Below are positions 43,730-51,332 of a stretch of DNA of 64,000 nucleotides, piece after piece (positions within the stretch are counted from its first letter, which is position 1; every line of letters starts with the position of its first letter). Both the position numbers and the translations under genes were made by a program. The notes under the pieces were generated by a model. It did not search any database and was not told the origin of the DNA. It was given only the letters and a program-made list of their open reading frames with translations. Source of the DNA: PMG-095 sp037200885 (lineage in GTDB: Bacteria; Myxococcota_A; Polyangia; Polyangiales; Polyangiaceae); assembly GCA_037200885.1 (NCBI GenBank), contig JBBCIN010000003.1, positions 2,170,001 through 2,234,000 on the forward strand, given 5' to 3'.

Positions 43730-44812
43730 ATGAGTGAAGAAAAGACCACGAGCGCCGAGCGGAAGCAAACCGACGAGAGTCTGCGTGCCGAACGCTCGAA
43801 GACGGACCGCTCCGTCGCGGAGGAGCTCGTTGCATTCGATGAGCTTGCCGACGCCGTGATCGACAAGGCTCGAGCGCGGGCCGACCAGGTGCTCGCGACG
43901 GCTCGCGCAAAGATCGACCGACACTCTGCCGTGCCCACGCTCACATCCCCCCGGTCCGTCGAGGAAAAGAGAGCGTTCGAAGACCAAGTGATTCAACGGG
44001 AGCGCGCGAACGCGGATGAAACGGTTCGCCTAGAGCGCGCCGAGCATGTGGCCCTGATTTCAGCCGAGCGACAAGAAACGGACAAGGACCTGCTCACGGA
44101 ACGCGCACGCGCCGATGATGCCTTGGCCACGCGCGACGCTTTCTTGGGCATTGTCAGTCACGACCTGCGGAATCTGCTGAATGTCGTGCTCGGTTACGCG
44201 GGTCTGATCGCTCAAGAGGTGTCAGAGGACGCTCACCTCGCGGGAGTGCTCTCACACACCCGGCACATCCAACGCTCGGGCGGACGAATGAACCGCTTGA
44301 TTGGCGACCTCGTCGACGTCGCAGGCATCGAGGCCGGCATGCTCGCCGTTACGCGCGAGGTCGGGGACCCAACCCCGGTGGTAACGGAGGCTGTCGATAC
44401 GTTTCAGCAGCAGGCTTCGGCAAAATGGATCTCGTTGGTCGCGGAGATCGCGCAGCCGCTGCCGCACGTTGCGTTCGATTCGGCCCGGATCCTTCAGGTG
44501 CTGGTCAACCTGCTGACGAACGCGATCAAGTTCACTCCACGCGACGGGCAGATCGTCGTCGGAGTTCAAGCGGCGGGTGATGAGCTGCGTTTCTCCGTCC
44601 GCGATACGGGCTGCGGGATCCCCAAAGGCCAGCTCTCCTCTGTCTTCGAACCGTACGTTCAGGTCAACAAGAACGACCGACGAGGAGTCGGACTCGGGCT
44701 CTATATTTCCCAATGCATCGTGCAAGGGCACGGCGGAAAAATTTGGGCGGAGAGCACGGCGGGCAAAGGAAGCTGTTTTTGCTTCACTCTTCCAGTCGAC
44801 GAAGCGCGTTGA
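43730..44812 (+). CDS. Soluble sensor histidine kinase with coiled-coil input
   Basis: 360 residues from ATG 43730 (MSEEKTTSAERKQTDESLRA). Residues 1-130 form a charged coiled coil with repeated 'ERA.TDESL'-like heptads and no transmembrane or PAS domain, so the stimulus probably comes from a partner protein. HisKA H-box: FLGIVSHDLRNLLNVV (His about residue 144). The ATPase domain has the N-box LVNLLTNAIKFTPRDG, G1 DTGCGIPKG, F-box VFEPYVQV and G2 GVGLGLYISQ. No response-regulator gene is adjacent, so it is an orphan kinase, a common situation in myxobacteria. It converges with the GH3 gene across dispersed repeat copy D. Confidence 0.88.
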   Translation: MSEEKTTSAERKQTDESLRAERSKTDRSVAEELVAFDELADAVIDKARARADQVLATARAKIDRHSAVPTLTSPRSVEEKRAFEDQVIQRERANADETVRLERAEHVALISAERQETDKDLLTERARADDALATRDAFLGIVSHDLRNLLNVVLGYAGLIAQEVSEDAHLAGVLSHTRHIQRSGGRMNRLIGDLVDVAGIEAGMLAVTREVGDPTPVVTEAVDTFQQQASAKWISLVAEIAQPLPHVAFDSARILQVLVNLLTNAIKFTPRDGQIVVGVQAAGDELRFSVRDTGCGIPKGQLSSVFEPYVQVNKNDRRGVGLGLYISQCIVQGHGGKIWAESTAGKGSCFCFTLPVDEAR

Positions 44813-44833
44813 ACACTGGCGGTACCAGCGCAA

Positions 44834-44886
44834 CGCGACGCCGAAGGCCACGACGCGATTGGCCGCGCCGCGTGACCATCAAAAAA
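44834..44886 (-). repeat. Dispersed intergenic repeat, copy D
   Basis: On the minus strand: TTTTTTGATGGTCACG directly after the TGA of the GH3 gene, a 23-nt spacer, then GCCTTCGGCGTCGCG (plus-strand GTGACC 44872-44877, CGAAGGC 44842-44848). Placement and the first 18 bases (TGATTTTTTGATGGTCAC, including the stop codon) are the same as at copy A. Confidence 0.85.
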
Positions 44887-47157
44887 TCATTTCGTTGGGA
44901 GGACTCGTTCGGCGAGGGTCACCTTGACGGTTTGGCCGGCGTCGTTGGCGGAGGCGGCGAGGGTGATGCGGTAGACGCCAGGGGCGATGCGGAAGGCTTG
45001 GCGCTGCGTTTCGTACATCGCGAGCAGGCGTGGATCGATGGTCAGCGTGAGCTCTTGAGTGGCGCCCGGCGCGAGCTCGACTTTGCTGAAGGCGCCAAGG
45101 CGTCGGGGGGCCTCCCAGCCACCGGCCTCCGGCGACACGTACACTTGGGCTACGCTTTTGCCAGGGCGCTTGCCGGTATTGCGCACGGCGAAGCTGACTT
45201 TGAGTTCTGCGCCGTCCACGCTGGCGCTGAGCTTGTTTTGGCTGAAGGTCGTGTAGCTGAGGCCGTGGCCGAATGGGAACCGCGGCTCGAAGCCATTTTT
45301 GGCGTACCAGCGGTAGCCGACGGCGGCGCCTTCGTCGTAGAGGACCTCGAAGTGTGCGTCGTTCGGCGCGCCTTCACCGGCGACGGTGGTGCGCGGCAAT
45401 TGATCGAGCGAGCGAGGGAAGGTCACGGGCAGGTGGCCCGAGGGATTGACCGCGCCGCTCAAGACGCGCGCGATCGCGGGGCCGCCTTGGCTGCCGGGAA
45501 ACCACGCTTCGAGCACCCCTGCAACCTGATCGATCCAGGGCATCAGCACTGCTCCGCCGGTTTCTAGCACCACCACGGTGTGCTTGTTGGCTCGCGCAAT
45601 GGCGGCCACGAGTTGGTCTTGTTCGTCCGGTAGCGTGAGCGAGAAGTCGAGCGATTCGGCCGTCCATTGCGTGACGAAAACGATCGCAACGTCCGCCTCG
45701 TGGGCGGCGCCAGTGGCCGCTTTGAGATCGGTGCCGGATTGCCAAGTGATGGTCGACCCGGGCAATTCGCTGCGCAGAGCGCTGAGCGGCGAGGAGGGCG
45801 CGTAAACCGTAGGGCCGGGCCAACCTTTGGGGCCGAGACCCGGCACCGCGTTGCCGCCGGGCGGATACACTTGGGCGGAGCCGCCGCCAGTCAGTACGCC
45901 CACATCCGCGTGGCCGCCGATCAACGCGATACGCTTGGCTTTGGCGGTGAGCGGCAGCACGCCCTGGTTCTTGAGCAGCACGATGCCGCCTTCCGCGTCG
46001 GCCTGCGTCACTTGCGCGTGCGCAGCAAAATCGATCGCGCCGAGCTGTACCGGATCGTCGACTGCGCCTTTGGCGATCAGCGTGCGGGTGATGCGGCGCA
46101 CCATGTCGTCGAGCCGGGCTTGGGGGACCTGCTTTTGGCGAATCGCGCTCGCGAGCTTGTCGAGCCAAACGTACTTGCCGAGCTCGGCGACGCCAGTCTC
46201 CTGATCGAGTCCGTTGTTCGCGTTCAGCACGGTGTCGTGCTGCGCGCCCCAATCAGTCATGACGTAGCCTTTGAAGCCCCAATCACGCTTCAGCACTTGA
46301 TTGAGCAGCCAATCATTCTGACAAGCGTAGACGCCGTTGACCAGATTGTAGCTGCACATGATCGAGCCTGGATCGCCGTGCTCAATCGCGAACTGGAAGG
46401 CCAACAGATCCGACATACGCGCAGCCGATTCATCGACCAAGACGTTGACTCGATCGCGGCCTGTCTCCTGATCGTTCAACGCGAAGTGCTTTACCGTGGC
46501 CACGATGTGATTGGATTGAATGCCGCGCACGAGCGCACCGACCATCGTTCCGGCGAGCAGCGGATCCTCCCCGCCGTACTCGAAGTTTCGGCCGTTTCTC
46601 GGTTCACGGGTCAAATTCACGCCACCCGCGAGCATCACGTTGAAGCCGCTCGCGCGGGCCTCATTGCCGATCATCGCTCCGCCGCGCTCGGCGAGCGGCG
46701 GATCCCAAGTGGCGGCGGTGAGGATCCCAGAAGGGAGCGCGGTATGCTGGAGCGCGGCCGGCGCTTCGCGTTGAGTCGCGACACCGCTGCCCGCGTCGGT
46801 CTGCCACTGCGCGGTGAAGCCGACGCGAGGCACCCCGGGCACGTAGCCGGCGGATTGCGGACGCGCCTCCTCGAACTTGTAGTGGTTCCAATTCTGTTGC
46901 ACGCCGAAATAGCCAGTAACGATCGTCAACTTCTCGTCTTGCGTCATTGCGTTCACGAGCAGCTCAGCGCGCTGATCGGGTGAAAGCTTCTTGTCGAGCC
47001 AGGCCATCGGTGCGGGCGCTGCGCGCGGGGCGCCGAGCGGTGCTGACGATTGCCCAGCTGGATTGGCGGGCGCGGAACTGGGAGGCGTGGAACACGCCGC
47101 CGACGAAAAGCCGAGGCCGAGGCCGAAACCGAGCGAGAGCGCGCGTAAAATTCGCAT
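44887..47157 (-). CDS. GH3 beta-glucosidase-type lipoprotein
   Basis: 756 residues. Lipobox SSAAC (Cys 22). The GH3 N-terminal barrel opens with DQRAELLVNAMTQDEKL; KHFALNDQETGRDRVN is the conserved KHF segment, and the nucleophile Asp is in GFKGYVMTDWGAQHD (about residue 300). The alpha/beta sandwich domain (VLPLTAKAKRIALIGGHAD, GGSAQVYPPG) and a C-terminal fibronectin III-like domain (PFGHGLSYTTFSQNKLS, GKSVAQVYVS) complete the standard three-domain layout. The acid/base residue lies in a less conserved loop and cannot be fixed here. Substrate may be cello- or xylo-oligosaccharides released by the GH8 and GH45 enzymes. It starts 5 bp after the GH8 stop and ends the operon begun at 49410. Confidence 0.92.
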   Translation of the reverse strand: MRILRALSLGFGLGLGFSSAACSTPPSSAPANPAGQSSAPLGAPRAAPAPMAWLDKKLSPDQRAELLVNAMTQDEKLTIVTGYFGVQQNWNHYKFEEARPQSAGYVPGVPRVGFTAQWQTDAGSGVATQREAPAALQHTALPSGILTAATWDPPLAERGGAMIGNEARASGFNVMLAGGVNLTREPRNGRNFEYGGEDPLLAGTMVGALVRGIQSNHIVATVKHFALNDQETGRDRVNVLVDESAARMSDLLAFQFAIEHGDPGSIMCSYNLVNGVYACQNDWLLNQVLKRDWGFKGYVMTDWGAQHDTVLNANNGLDQETGVAELGKYVWLDKLASAIRQKQVPQARLDDMVRRITRTLIAKGAVDDPVQLGAIDFAAHAQVTQADAEGGIVLLKNQGVLPLTAKAKRIALIGGHADVGVLTGGGSAQVYPPGGNAVPGLGPKGWPGPTVYAPSSPLSALRSELPGSTITWQSGTDLKAATGAAHEADVAIVFVTQWTAESLDFSLTLPDEQDQLVAAIARANKHTVVVLETGGAVLMPWIDQVAGVLEAWFPGSQGGPAIARVLSGAVNPSGHLPVTFPRSLDQLPRTTVAGEGAPNDAHFEVLYDEGAAVGYRWYAKNGFEPRFPFGHGLSYTTFSQNKLSASVDGAELKVSFAVRNTGKRPGKSVAQVYVSPEAGGWEAPRRLGAFSKVELAPGATQELTLTIDPRLLAMYETQRQAFRIAPGVYRITLAASANDAGQTVKVTLAERVLPTK

Positions 47158-47162
47158 GGGAT

Positions 47163-48299
47163 TTACCGGGGGAAATCGAGAAAATTGCCACTGAGCATCA
47201 AGAGCGAGAGCACGGTCCAGGAGTGATTGTAGTAACGGCTGCGCGCGAGCAGCGTACCGGTCCGCACGCGCGCATAGGCTCCGTCGATGAACGATTGATA
47301 CTGCGAATCATGCATCGCGCCAACGGCGGCGGCGCCGACGAAGACGGCTGAGCCCGGGTTGGGGCGAGCTGCACGCGGATCGGGAGCGGGCTCACCGGTC
47401 AGCGTGTAGCCGTCCACGATCTGATCCGCGCCGACGCGCGCGAAGAATGCGCTCACGCGCTGCAGATAGTCGAGCGCGCGTGGGTCGCGCGCGGCCGCCC
47501 AGTCTTGCGCAATGCGGAAGGGCAGGCGCGCGGAGTCGTATTGATAGTTGGTCATCGCCCCGGGGAAAGCTTCGACCGGAGCACCCGCGGCGTTACACCA
47601 AGCTGGCACGAGTCCGTTTTCACGATTGCCGCGCAGCGCATCGAGACTCAGAAATATGATCTCGTAGCCGCGATCGATCACCCGCAGCCAGCCCGAATTG
47701 CCCGTCACTTCAGCGAAAATGCGGTACTGATGCGGCGCAAAATACGAGGGATTGAACACGTTCTGACCGCGCCAATCATCGCCCGGGAGGAGCATGTCCG
47801 GAAAGCGGTCGTGGTCGACTTCACACTGCCAAACGCGGTCGATCTGGCGCTTGGCGCAAGCCAAATACGGCTCGGCAAGCGCTCCCTGCCCGCCCCATTG
47901 TCGATGCGCCATGACCAGTGCCCAGGCGATGTCTTCATCCGAATCGGTTGCCGCGCCCAGCGCCAGAGCACGCGAGCCGTCCGGCGCGATATACCAATCC
48001 ATCAGGCCGCTTTTGTTCTCGAAGCACAGCGCGTAGCGATAGAAATCGTCGAACAACGCCTGCTGATCGCAGAGCACCGCGATAATCATGCCGTACGCGA
48101 TGCCCTCCGACACCGTCGAATTGGCCACCCCATCTGGCGTATCTGGCCGCCGCGCGCGCAAAAAGCCGCGCGCGCCGTCGGCCGTCACGATCTCGCTGCG
48201 CCAAGCCTCGAACGCCCGCAGTGCGTGCTCAGGCCTCGCCCCCGACGGGTAACACAGGTGCTCGAGCTTGCGCGTGTGCGGGAACGGATAACGACTCAT
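47163..48299 (-). CDS. GH8 glycoside hydrolase without a signal peptide
   Basis: 378 residues from ATG 48299; a longer in-frame N-terminus exists but runs into the fibro-slime gene and adds no signal peptide. The (alpha/alpha)6 domain has the catalytic Glu in STVSEGIAYGMIIAV, the ATDSDEDIAWALVMAHRQWG block, and the terminal YYNHSWTVLSLLMLSGNF. GH8 includes endoglucanases, xylanases, chitosanases, lichenases and the intracellular reducing-end exo-oligoxylanase. Lack of a Sec, Tat or lipobox signal suggests a cytoplasmic oligosaccharide-trimming role or an unrecognised export path. It lies between the fibro-slime gene (gap 10 bp) and GH3 (gap 5 bp). Confidence 0.85.
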   Translation of the reverse strand: MSRYPFPHTRKLEHLCYPSGARPEHALRAFEAWRSEIVTADGARGFLRARRPDTPDGVANSTVSEGIAYGMIIAVLCDQQALFDDFYRYALCFENKSGLMDWYIAPDGSRALALGAATDSDEDIAWALVMAHRQWGGQGALAEPYLACAKRQIDRVWQCEVDHDRFPDMLLPGDDWRGQNVFNPSYFAPHQYRIFAEVTGNSGWLRVIDRGYEIIFLSLDALRGNRENGLVPAWCNAAGAPVEAFPGAMTNYQYDSARLPFRIAQDWAAARDPRALDYLQRVSAFFARVGADQIVDGYTLTGEPAPDPRAARPNPGSAVFVGAAAVGAMHDSQYQSFIDGAYARVRTGTLLARSRYYNHSWTVLSLLMLSGNFLDFPR

Positions 48300-48309
48300 C
48301 CGGATCTTC

Positions 48310-49410
48310 TCATTCGCAGGAGCCAACATCGGCGATCGTCGTATGCACGATGAAATCAGAACCGAGGGTGTGCCGTTCGGCGAAGAACAAATCAAGCGGA
48401 TACTTCTGACCGACGACCAGGCCTAAATTCTCCTGGATCTGGTCGAGCTTCACGCTCGAAGTCTCAATCGTGTGCAGGCCCCCCAAATCAATCACCAATT
48501 GATCAGCGATGAATACCCAGACGTCATCATCACCGGCAAAGGTAAACACCTCGCCTCCGCGGTACACGAACGTCGTGTGAGTCTCGAGCGTAAAGTGAAA
48601 GTTGTTTCGATTCCCCTCGTTGCCGAAGCCCTGCTCGTCGATCGGGAAAAAGCTGCGATCTTCGTAAAAGAAGCCGCCGGGCGTCTGCGGATCTGCCGCC
48701 AACTGCAAGTCGTAGGGGATGGTCACGTTCACGCCCGGTGTGTCGTGGTACCAAACGTCGAAGCCAGCCTGACCCGAAGGCGTGGTGCGCGTGATCGGGT
48801 GGCCCGCGTACACCGGTGTTCGATCCGCGCCGATGGTCGACTCCACCATGCCCCGGTCGTTCACGTTGCCGACAACGGGCAATTCGAAATCACTCTGCGT
48901 CTTATGAAAATCCCGGATCGTGGTGTGGAGCACCGGCGGCTTTGGCAGCCGCGCGTCGCAAGCGCCCCACGCCCCATCCGCGCAGGTCTCATGACCACCA
49001 CCACAAATGCTGCTGCAATCTCGCTGCGCGACTGGCACGACGCAAACTTGCCAGGCCTCTTGCTCACAACTCTGCTCACCCACCCCACAATCGTTCGAGC
49101 AGCTGCGCGTAGCTACGGGAATCACACACGCCCCCATCACCCCATCCACGCAAGTCTGAGTCCCCGCCCCGCACACACCCGTACAAGGAGACTCGGTACT
49201 CGGCACCTGACACTGGCCCCAATAGCCCGCCGTGCACGTTTCCACGCCGGACCCGCAGGCCCCCTGACAAGCGCGCGTCTCACCCTCCGTCGGACAAATC
49301 TCCACCAGCTCTACGGCCGTGCGCGCCCCGCAATCCGGCAAGGCCGCCAATGAAAGCAACGCAAGCAGGCAACCGATGACTCTCGACCATCCATGTAACA
49401 CACTCGACAC
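48310..49410 (-). CDS. Fibro-slime domain lipoprotein with Cys-rich repeats
   Basis: 366 residues. Lipobox LAALPDC (Cys 27). Residues about 38-150 contain four repeats of a CxGxCGxGxxTCxxGxWGxC type unit (ETRACQGACGSGVETCTAG, ESPCTGVCGAGTQTC, TRSCSNDCGVGEQSC, QRDCSSICGGGHETC). Residues about 160-365 are a fibro-slime (TIGR02148, PA14-related) domain: IRDFHKTQSDFELP, FFPIDEQGFGNEGNRNNFHF, FTFAGDDDVWVFIADQL, VIDLGGLHTIE, and LDLFFAERHTLGSDF. The domain is named from Fibrobacter and slime-mould proteins and is thought to bind carbohydrate at the surface. First gene of the fibro-slime/GH8/GH3 operon. Confidence 0.88.
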   Translation of the reverse strand: MSSVLHGWSRVIGCLLALLSLAALPDCGARTAVELVEICPTEGETRACQGACGSGVETCTAGYWGQCQVPSTESPCTGVCGAGTQTCVDGVMGACVIPVATRSCSNDCGVGEQSCEQEAWQVCVVPVAQRDCSSICGGGHETCADGAWGACDARLPKPPVLHTTIRDFHKTQSDFELPVVGNVNDRGMVESTIGADRTPVYAGHPITRTTPSGQAGFDVWYHDTPGVNVTIPYDLQLAADPQTPGGFFYEDRSFFPIDEQGFGNEGNRNNFHFTLETHTTFVYRGGEVFTFAGDDDVWVFIADQLVIDLGGLHTIETSSVKLDQIQENLGLVVGQKYPLDLFFAERHTLGSDFIVHTTIADVGSCE

Positions 49411-49784
49411 CGCCGGGAGCGTAGCAGCAAAGAGGGGCGTTCAAGGGGGTTGATGGTCACGCTCCGAGTCGCGCGGCGTCAGAGCCTTCGGCGGCGCGGA
49501 GCGAATGAGCGTGGACTCTGCGCCAAGCGCTATTGTTAACGACCTTGCCCCGGGGGCGGCCTTTGCTTTCGAGCCGCAGCGCGGCGCCCTCGCTGTTCGC
49601 GAGTCGCATCGAACGGCAGGCGGCCGCCAGAGCGACTGCGGAATCTGCACGGGCTGCTGAATCCGCAGCGTCGGTTGCGTTGGGGAATTGCGAGACTGCG
49701 CACCGCCTCGCAAGCCCGCAGAGTGGCGTACGGCTTGCACTCTTGAACCACGGCACGCATGACTCTCGGCAAGGAGTACCGAAC
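49411..49784. other. Intergenic region, 374 bp, between divergent genes
   Basis: Contains dispersed repeat copy E (49450-49510), promoters for the fibro-slime operon (minus) and the OFA transporter operon (plus), and the AAGGAG ribosome site at its right end. An open plus-strand frame upstream of 49785 has no similarity to transporters. Confidence 0.55.
49450..49510 (+). repeat. Dispersed intergenic repeat, copy E
   Basis: TTGATGGTCAC 49450-49460, 23-nt spacer, GCCTTCGGCGGCGCGG from 49484. It lies upstream of two divergent genes, so unlike copies A and D it is not at a gene end. Confidence 0.8.
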
Positions 49785-51179
49785 ATGATCGGAATTCTGG
49801 ATAGAGCACGAACTATCGCCAAGCCTGGATACAACCGCTGGCTCGTGCCCCCGGCTGCCCTGGCAATTCACCTGTGTATCGGCCAAGTCTATTCGCTGAG
49901 TGTGTTCAACCTGCCGATGACCAGGTTACTCGGCATTACCCAAGCCACCCCGGCGGACTGGAAACTCACTTCAATCGCAGCCATCTTCAGTATCGCGATT
50001 GTTTTCCTCGGTCTGTCTGCCGCCCTGTTCGGCAAGTGGCTCGAGCGAGTAGGTCCGCGCAAAGCGATGTTCGTTGCGGCTTGTTGCTTCAGCGCCGGAT
50101 TTCTGATCGCCGCGCTCGGTGTGGAGCTGCACTCGTTCCCGCTAGTCGTGTTCGGATACGGAGTGGTTGGGGGAATTGGCCTCGGTATCGGCTACATCTC
50201 GCCGGTCTCGACGCTGATCAAGTGGTTCCCGGACCGTCCAGGCATGGCGACCGGGTTTGCGATCATGGGCTTCGGGGGTGGCGCTATGATCGGCTCACCG
50301 CTCGCAGTGGGGCTAATGCATCATTTCGCCTCGTCCATCTCCCTGGGCGTTGCGCCGACGTTCGTAACCATGGGATTGCTCTACTTCGCCGTGATGATGT
50401 TCGGTGCCTTCAGTGTACGGCTGCCAGCGTCGGGTTGGGAACCCGCGGTCGAGATCACTCACGTCCAGCCCTCCCATAAGCTCGTCAGCACCCACCAAGT
50501 GAGCGCGGACGAGGCGATCAAGACGCCGCAATTCTGGCTGCTTTGGCTGGCCTTGTTGTGCAACGTCAGCGCCGGCATTGGCGTGCTGGAGATGGCTTCG
50601 CCGATGATTCAAGAATTCTTCCCGGGGATGATCAAAGCCAGCGCAGCGGCGGGGTTCGTCGGGCTTTTATCGCTGTTCAACATGGGTGGGCGCTTCTTCT
50701 GGTCTTCGATCTCCGACAAGATCGGCCGCAAGGCGACCTATGCCATCTACTTTGCGTTGGGCGCGCTGCTCTACTGCGCAGTTCCGAGCGTCGGCGCTGC
50801 GCAGAGCGTGGGCCTGTTCGTCGCCGTGTTGTGCGTTGCGCTCAGCATGTACGGCGGTGGTTTCGCCGCCGCTCCCGCCTACCTGCGCGATCTCTTCGGA
50901 ACGTTCCAGGTGGGTGCGATTCACGGACGGCTGCTCACGGCCTGGTCCGTCGCTGGTGTCGTCGGACCCCTATTGATCAACTCGACGCGCCAGCTGCAAC
51001 TCGCGCGCGGGTTCGCGCCTGCGCAGGCGTACGACCAGACCATGTACGTGCTCGGAGGCGTGCTCGCGATCGGATTCATCTCCAACCTGCTCGTCCACCC
51101 AGTCACGAGTCGCCACTTCCGTGCCACGCAGGAGGAACCATTGCCCGCGCCCCGCAATGCCGCTGGAGGAACCCGATGA
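49785..51179 (+). CDS. OFA-family MFS transporter (oxalate/formate antiporter type)
   Basis: 464 residues from ATG 49785, with AAGGAG 9 bases upstream. Twelve hydrophobic segments can be followed. Family marks: AIHLCIGQVYSLSVFNLPM in helix 1, FGKWLERVGPRKAMFVAACC between helices 2 and 3, GIGYISPVSTLIKWFPDRPG and MATGFAIMGFGGGAMIGSPLA in the middle, and NMGGRFFWSSISDKIGRKATY in the second half. OFA proteins exchange oxalate, formate or related monocarboxylates. Its stop overlaps the start of a 38-residue partner (ATGA at 51176-51179), and a formate-dehydrogenase-like molybdoenzyme follows, so formate is the most plausible cargo. Confidence 0.9.
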   Translation: MIGILDRARTIAKPGYNRWLVPPAALAIHLCIGQVYSLSVFNLPMTRLLGITQATPADWKLTSIAAIFSIAIVFLGLSAALFGKWLERVGPRKAMFVAACCFSAGFLIAALGVELHSFPLVVFGYGVVGGIGLGIGYISPVSTLIKWFPDRPGMATGFAIMGFGGGAMIGSPLAVGLMHHFASSISLGVAPTFVTMGLLYFAVMMFGAFSVRLPASGWEPAVEITHVQPSHKLVSTHQVSADEAIKTPQFWLLWLALLCNVSAGIGVLEMASPMIQEFFPGMIKASAAAGFVGLLSLFNMGGRFFWSSISDKIGRKATYAIYFALGALLYCAVPSVGAAQSVGLFVAVLCVALSMYGGGFAAAPAYLRDLFGTFQVGAIHGRLLTAWSVAGVVGPLLINSTRQLQLARGFAPAQAYDQTMYVLGGVLAIGFISNLLVHPVTSRHFRATQEEPLPAPRNAAGGTR

Positions 51180-51292
51180 ACCAATCAAACAGTTCTGTGC
51201 TAAAACTCACGCTGTCCTGGGCGATTGTGGGACTCCCGCTCGCTTGGGGCGTCTATCAAACGGTGCTCAAATCATTGCCCCTGTTTAGCTAG
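51176..51292 (+). CDS. MFS transporter small subunit (38 residues)
   Basis: 38 residues: MNQSNSSVLKLTLSWAIVGL then PLAWGVYQTVLKSLPLFS, one predicted membrane helix. It overlaps the OFA transporter by 4 bases (ATGA). Short proteins with the SWA.VG.PL.WGV.QT..KSL pattern occur immediately after OFA transporters in many bacteria and are annotated as MFS small subunits. A role in stability or regulation of the transporter is inferred. No separate ribosome site is clear; translation is probably coupled. Confidence 0.8.
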   Translation: MNQSNSSVLKLTLSWAIVGLPLAWGVYQTVLKSLPLFS

Positions 51293-51332
51293 AGACGAAC
51301 GCCGGTCGCCGCCGCGGAGGTAACAGTTCCCC

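Noticed and set aside
46223..46290. Plus-strand frames opposite the GH3, GH8 and S46 genes as overlapping genes
   Set aside because: They lie entirely within well-supported minus-strand enzymes and have no family features.
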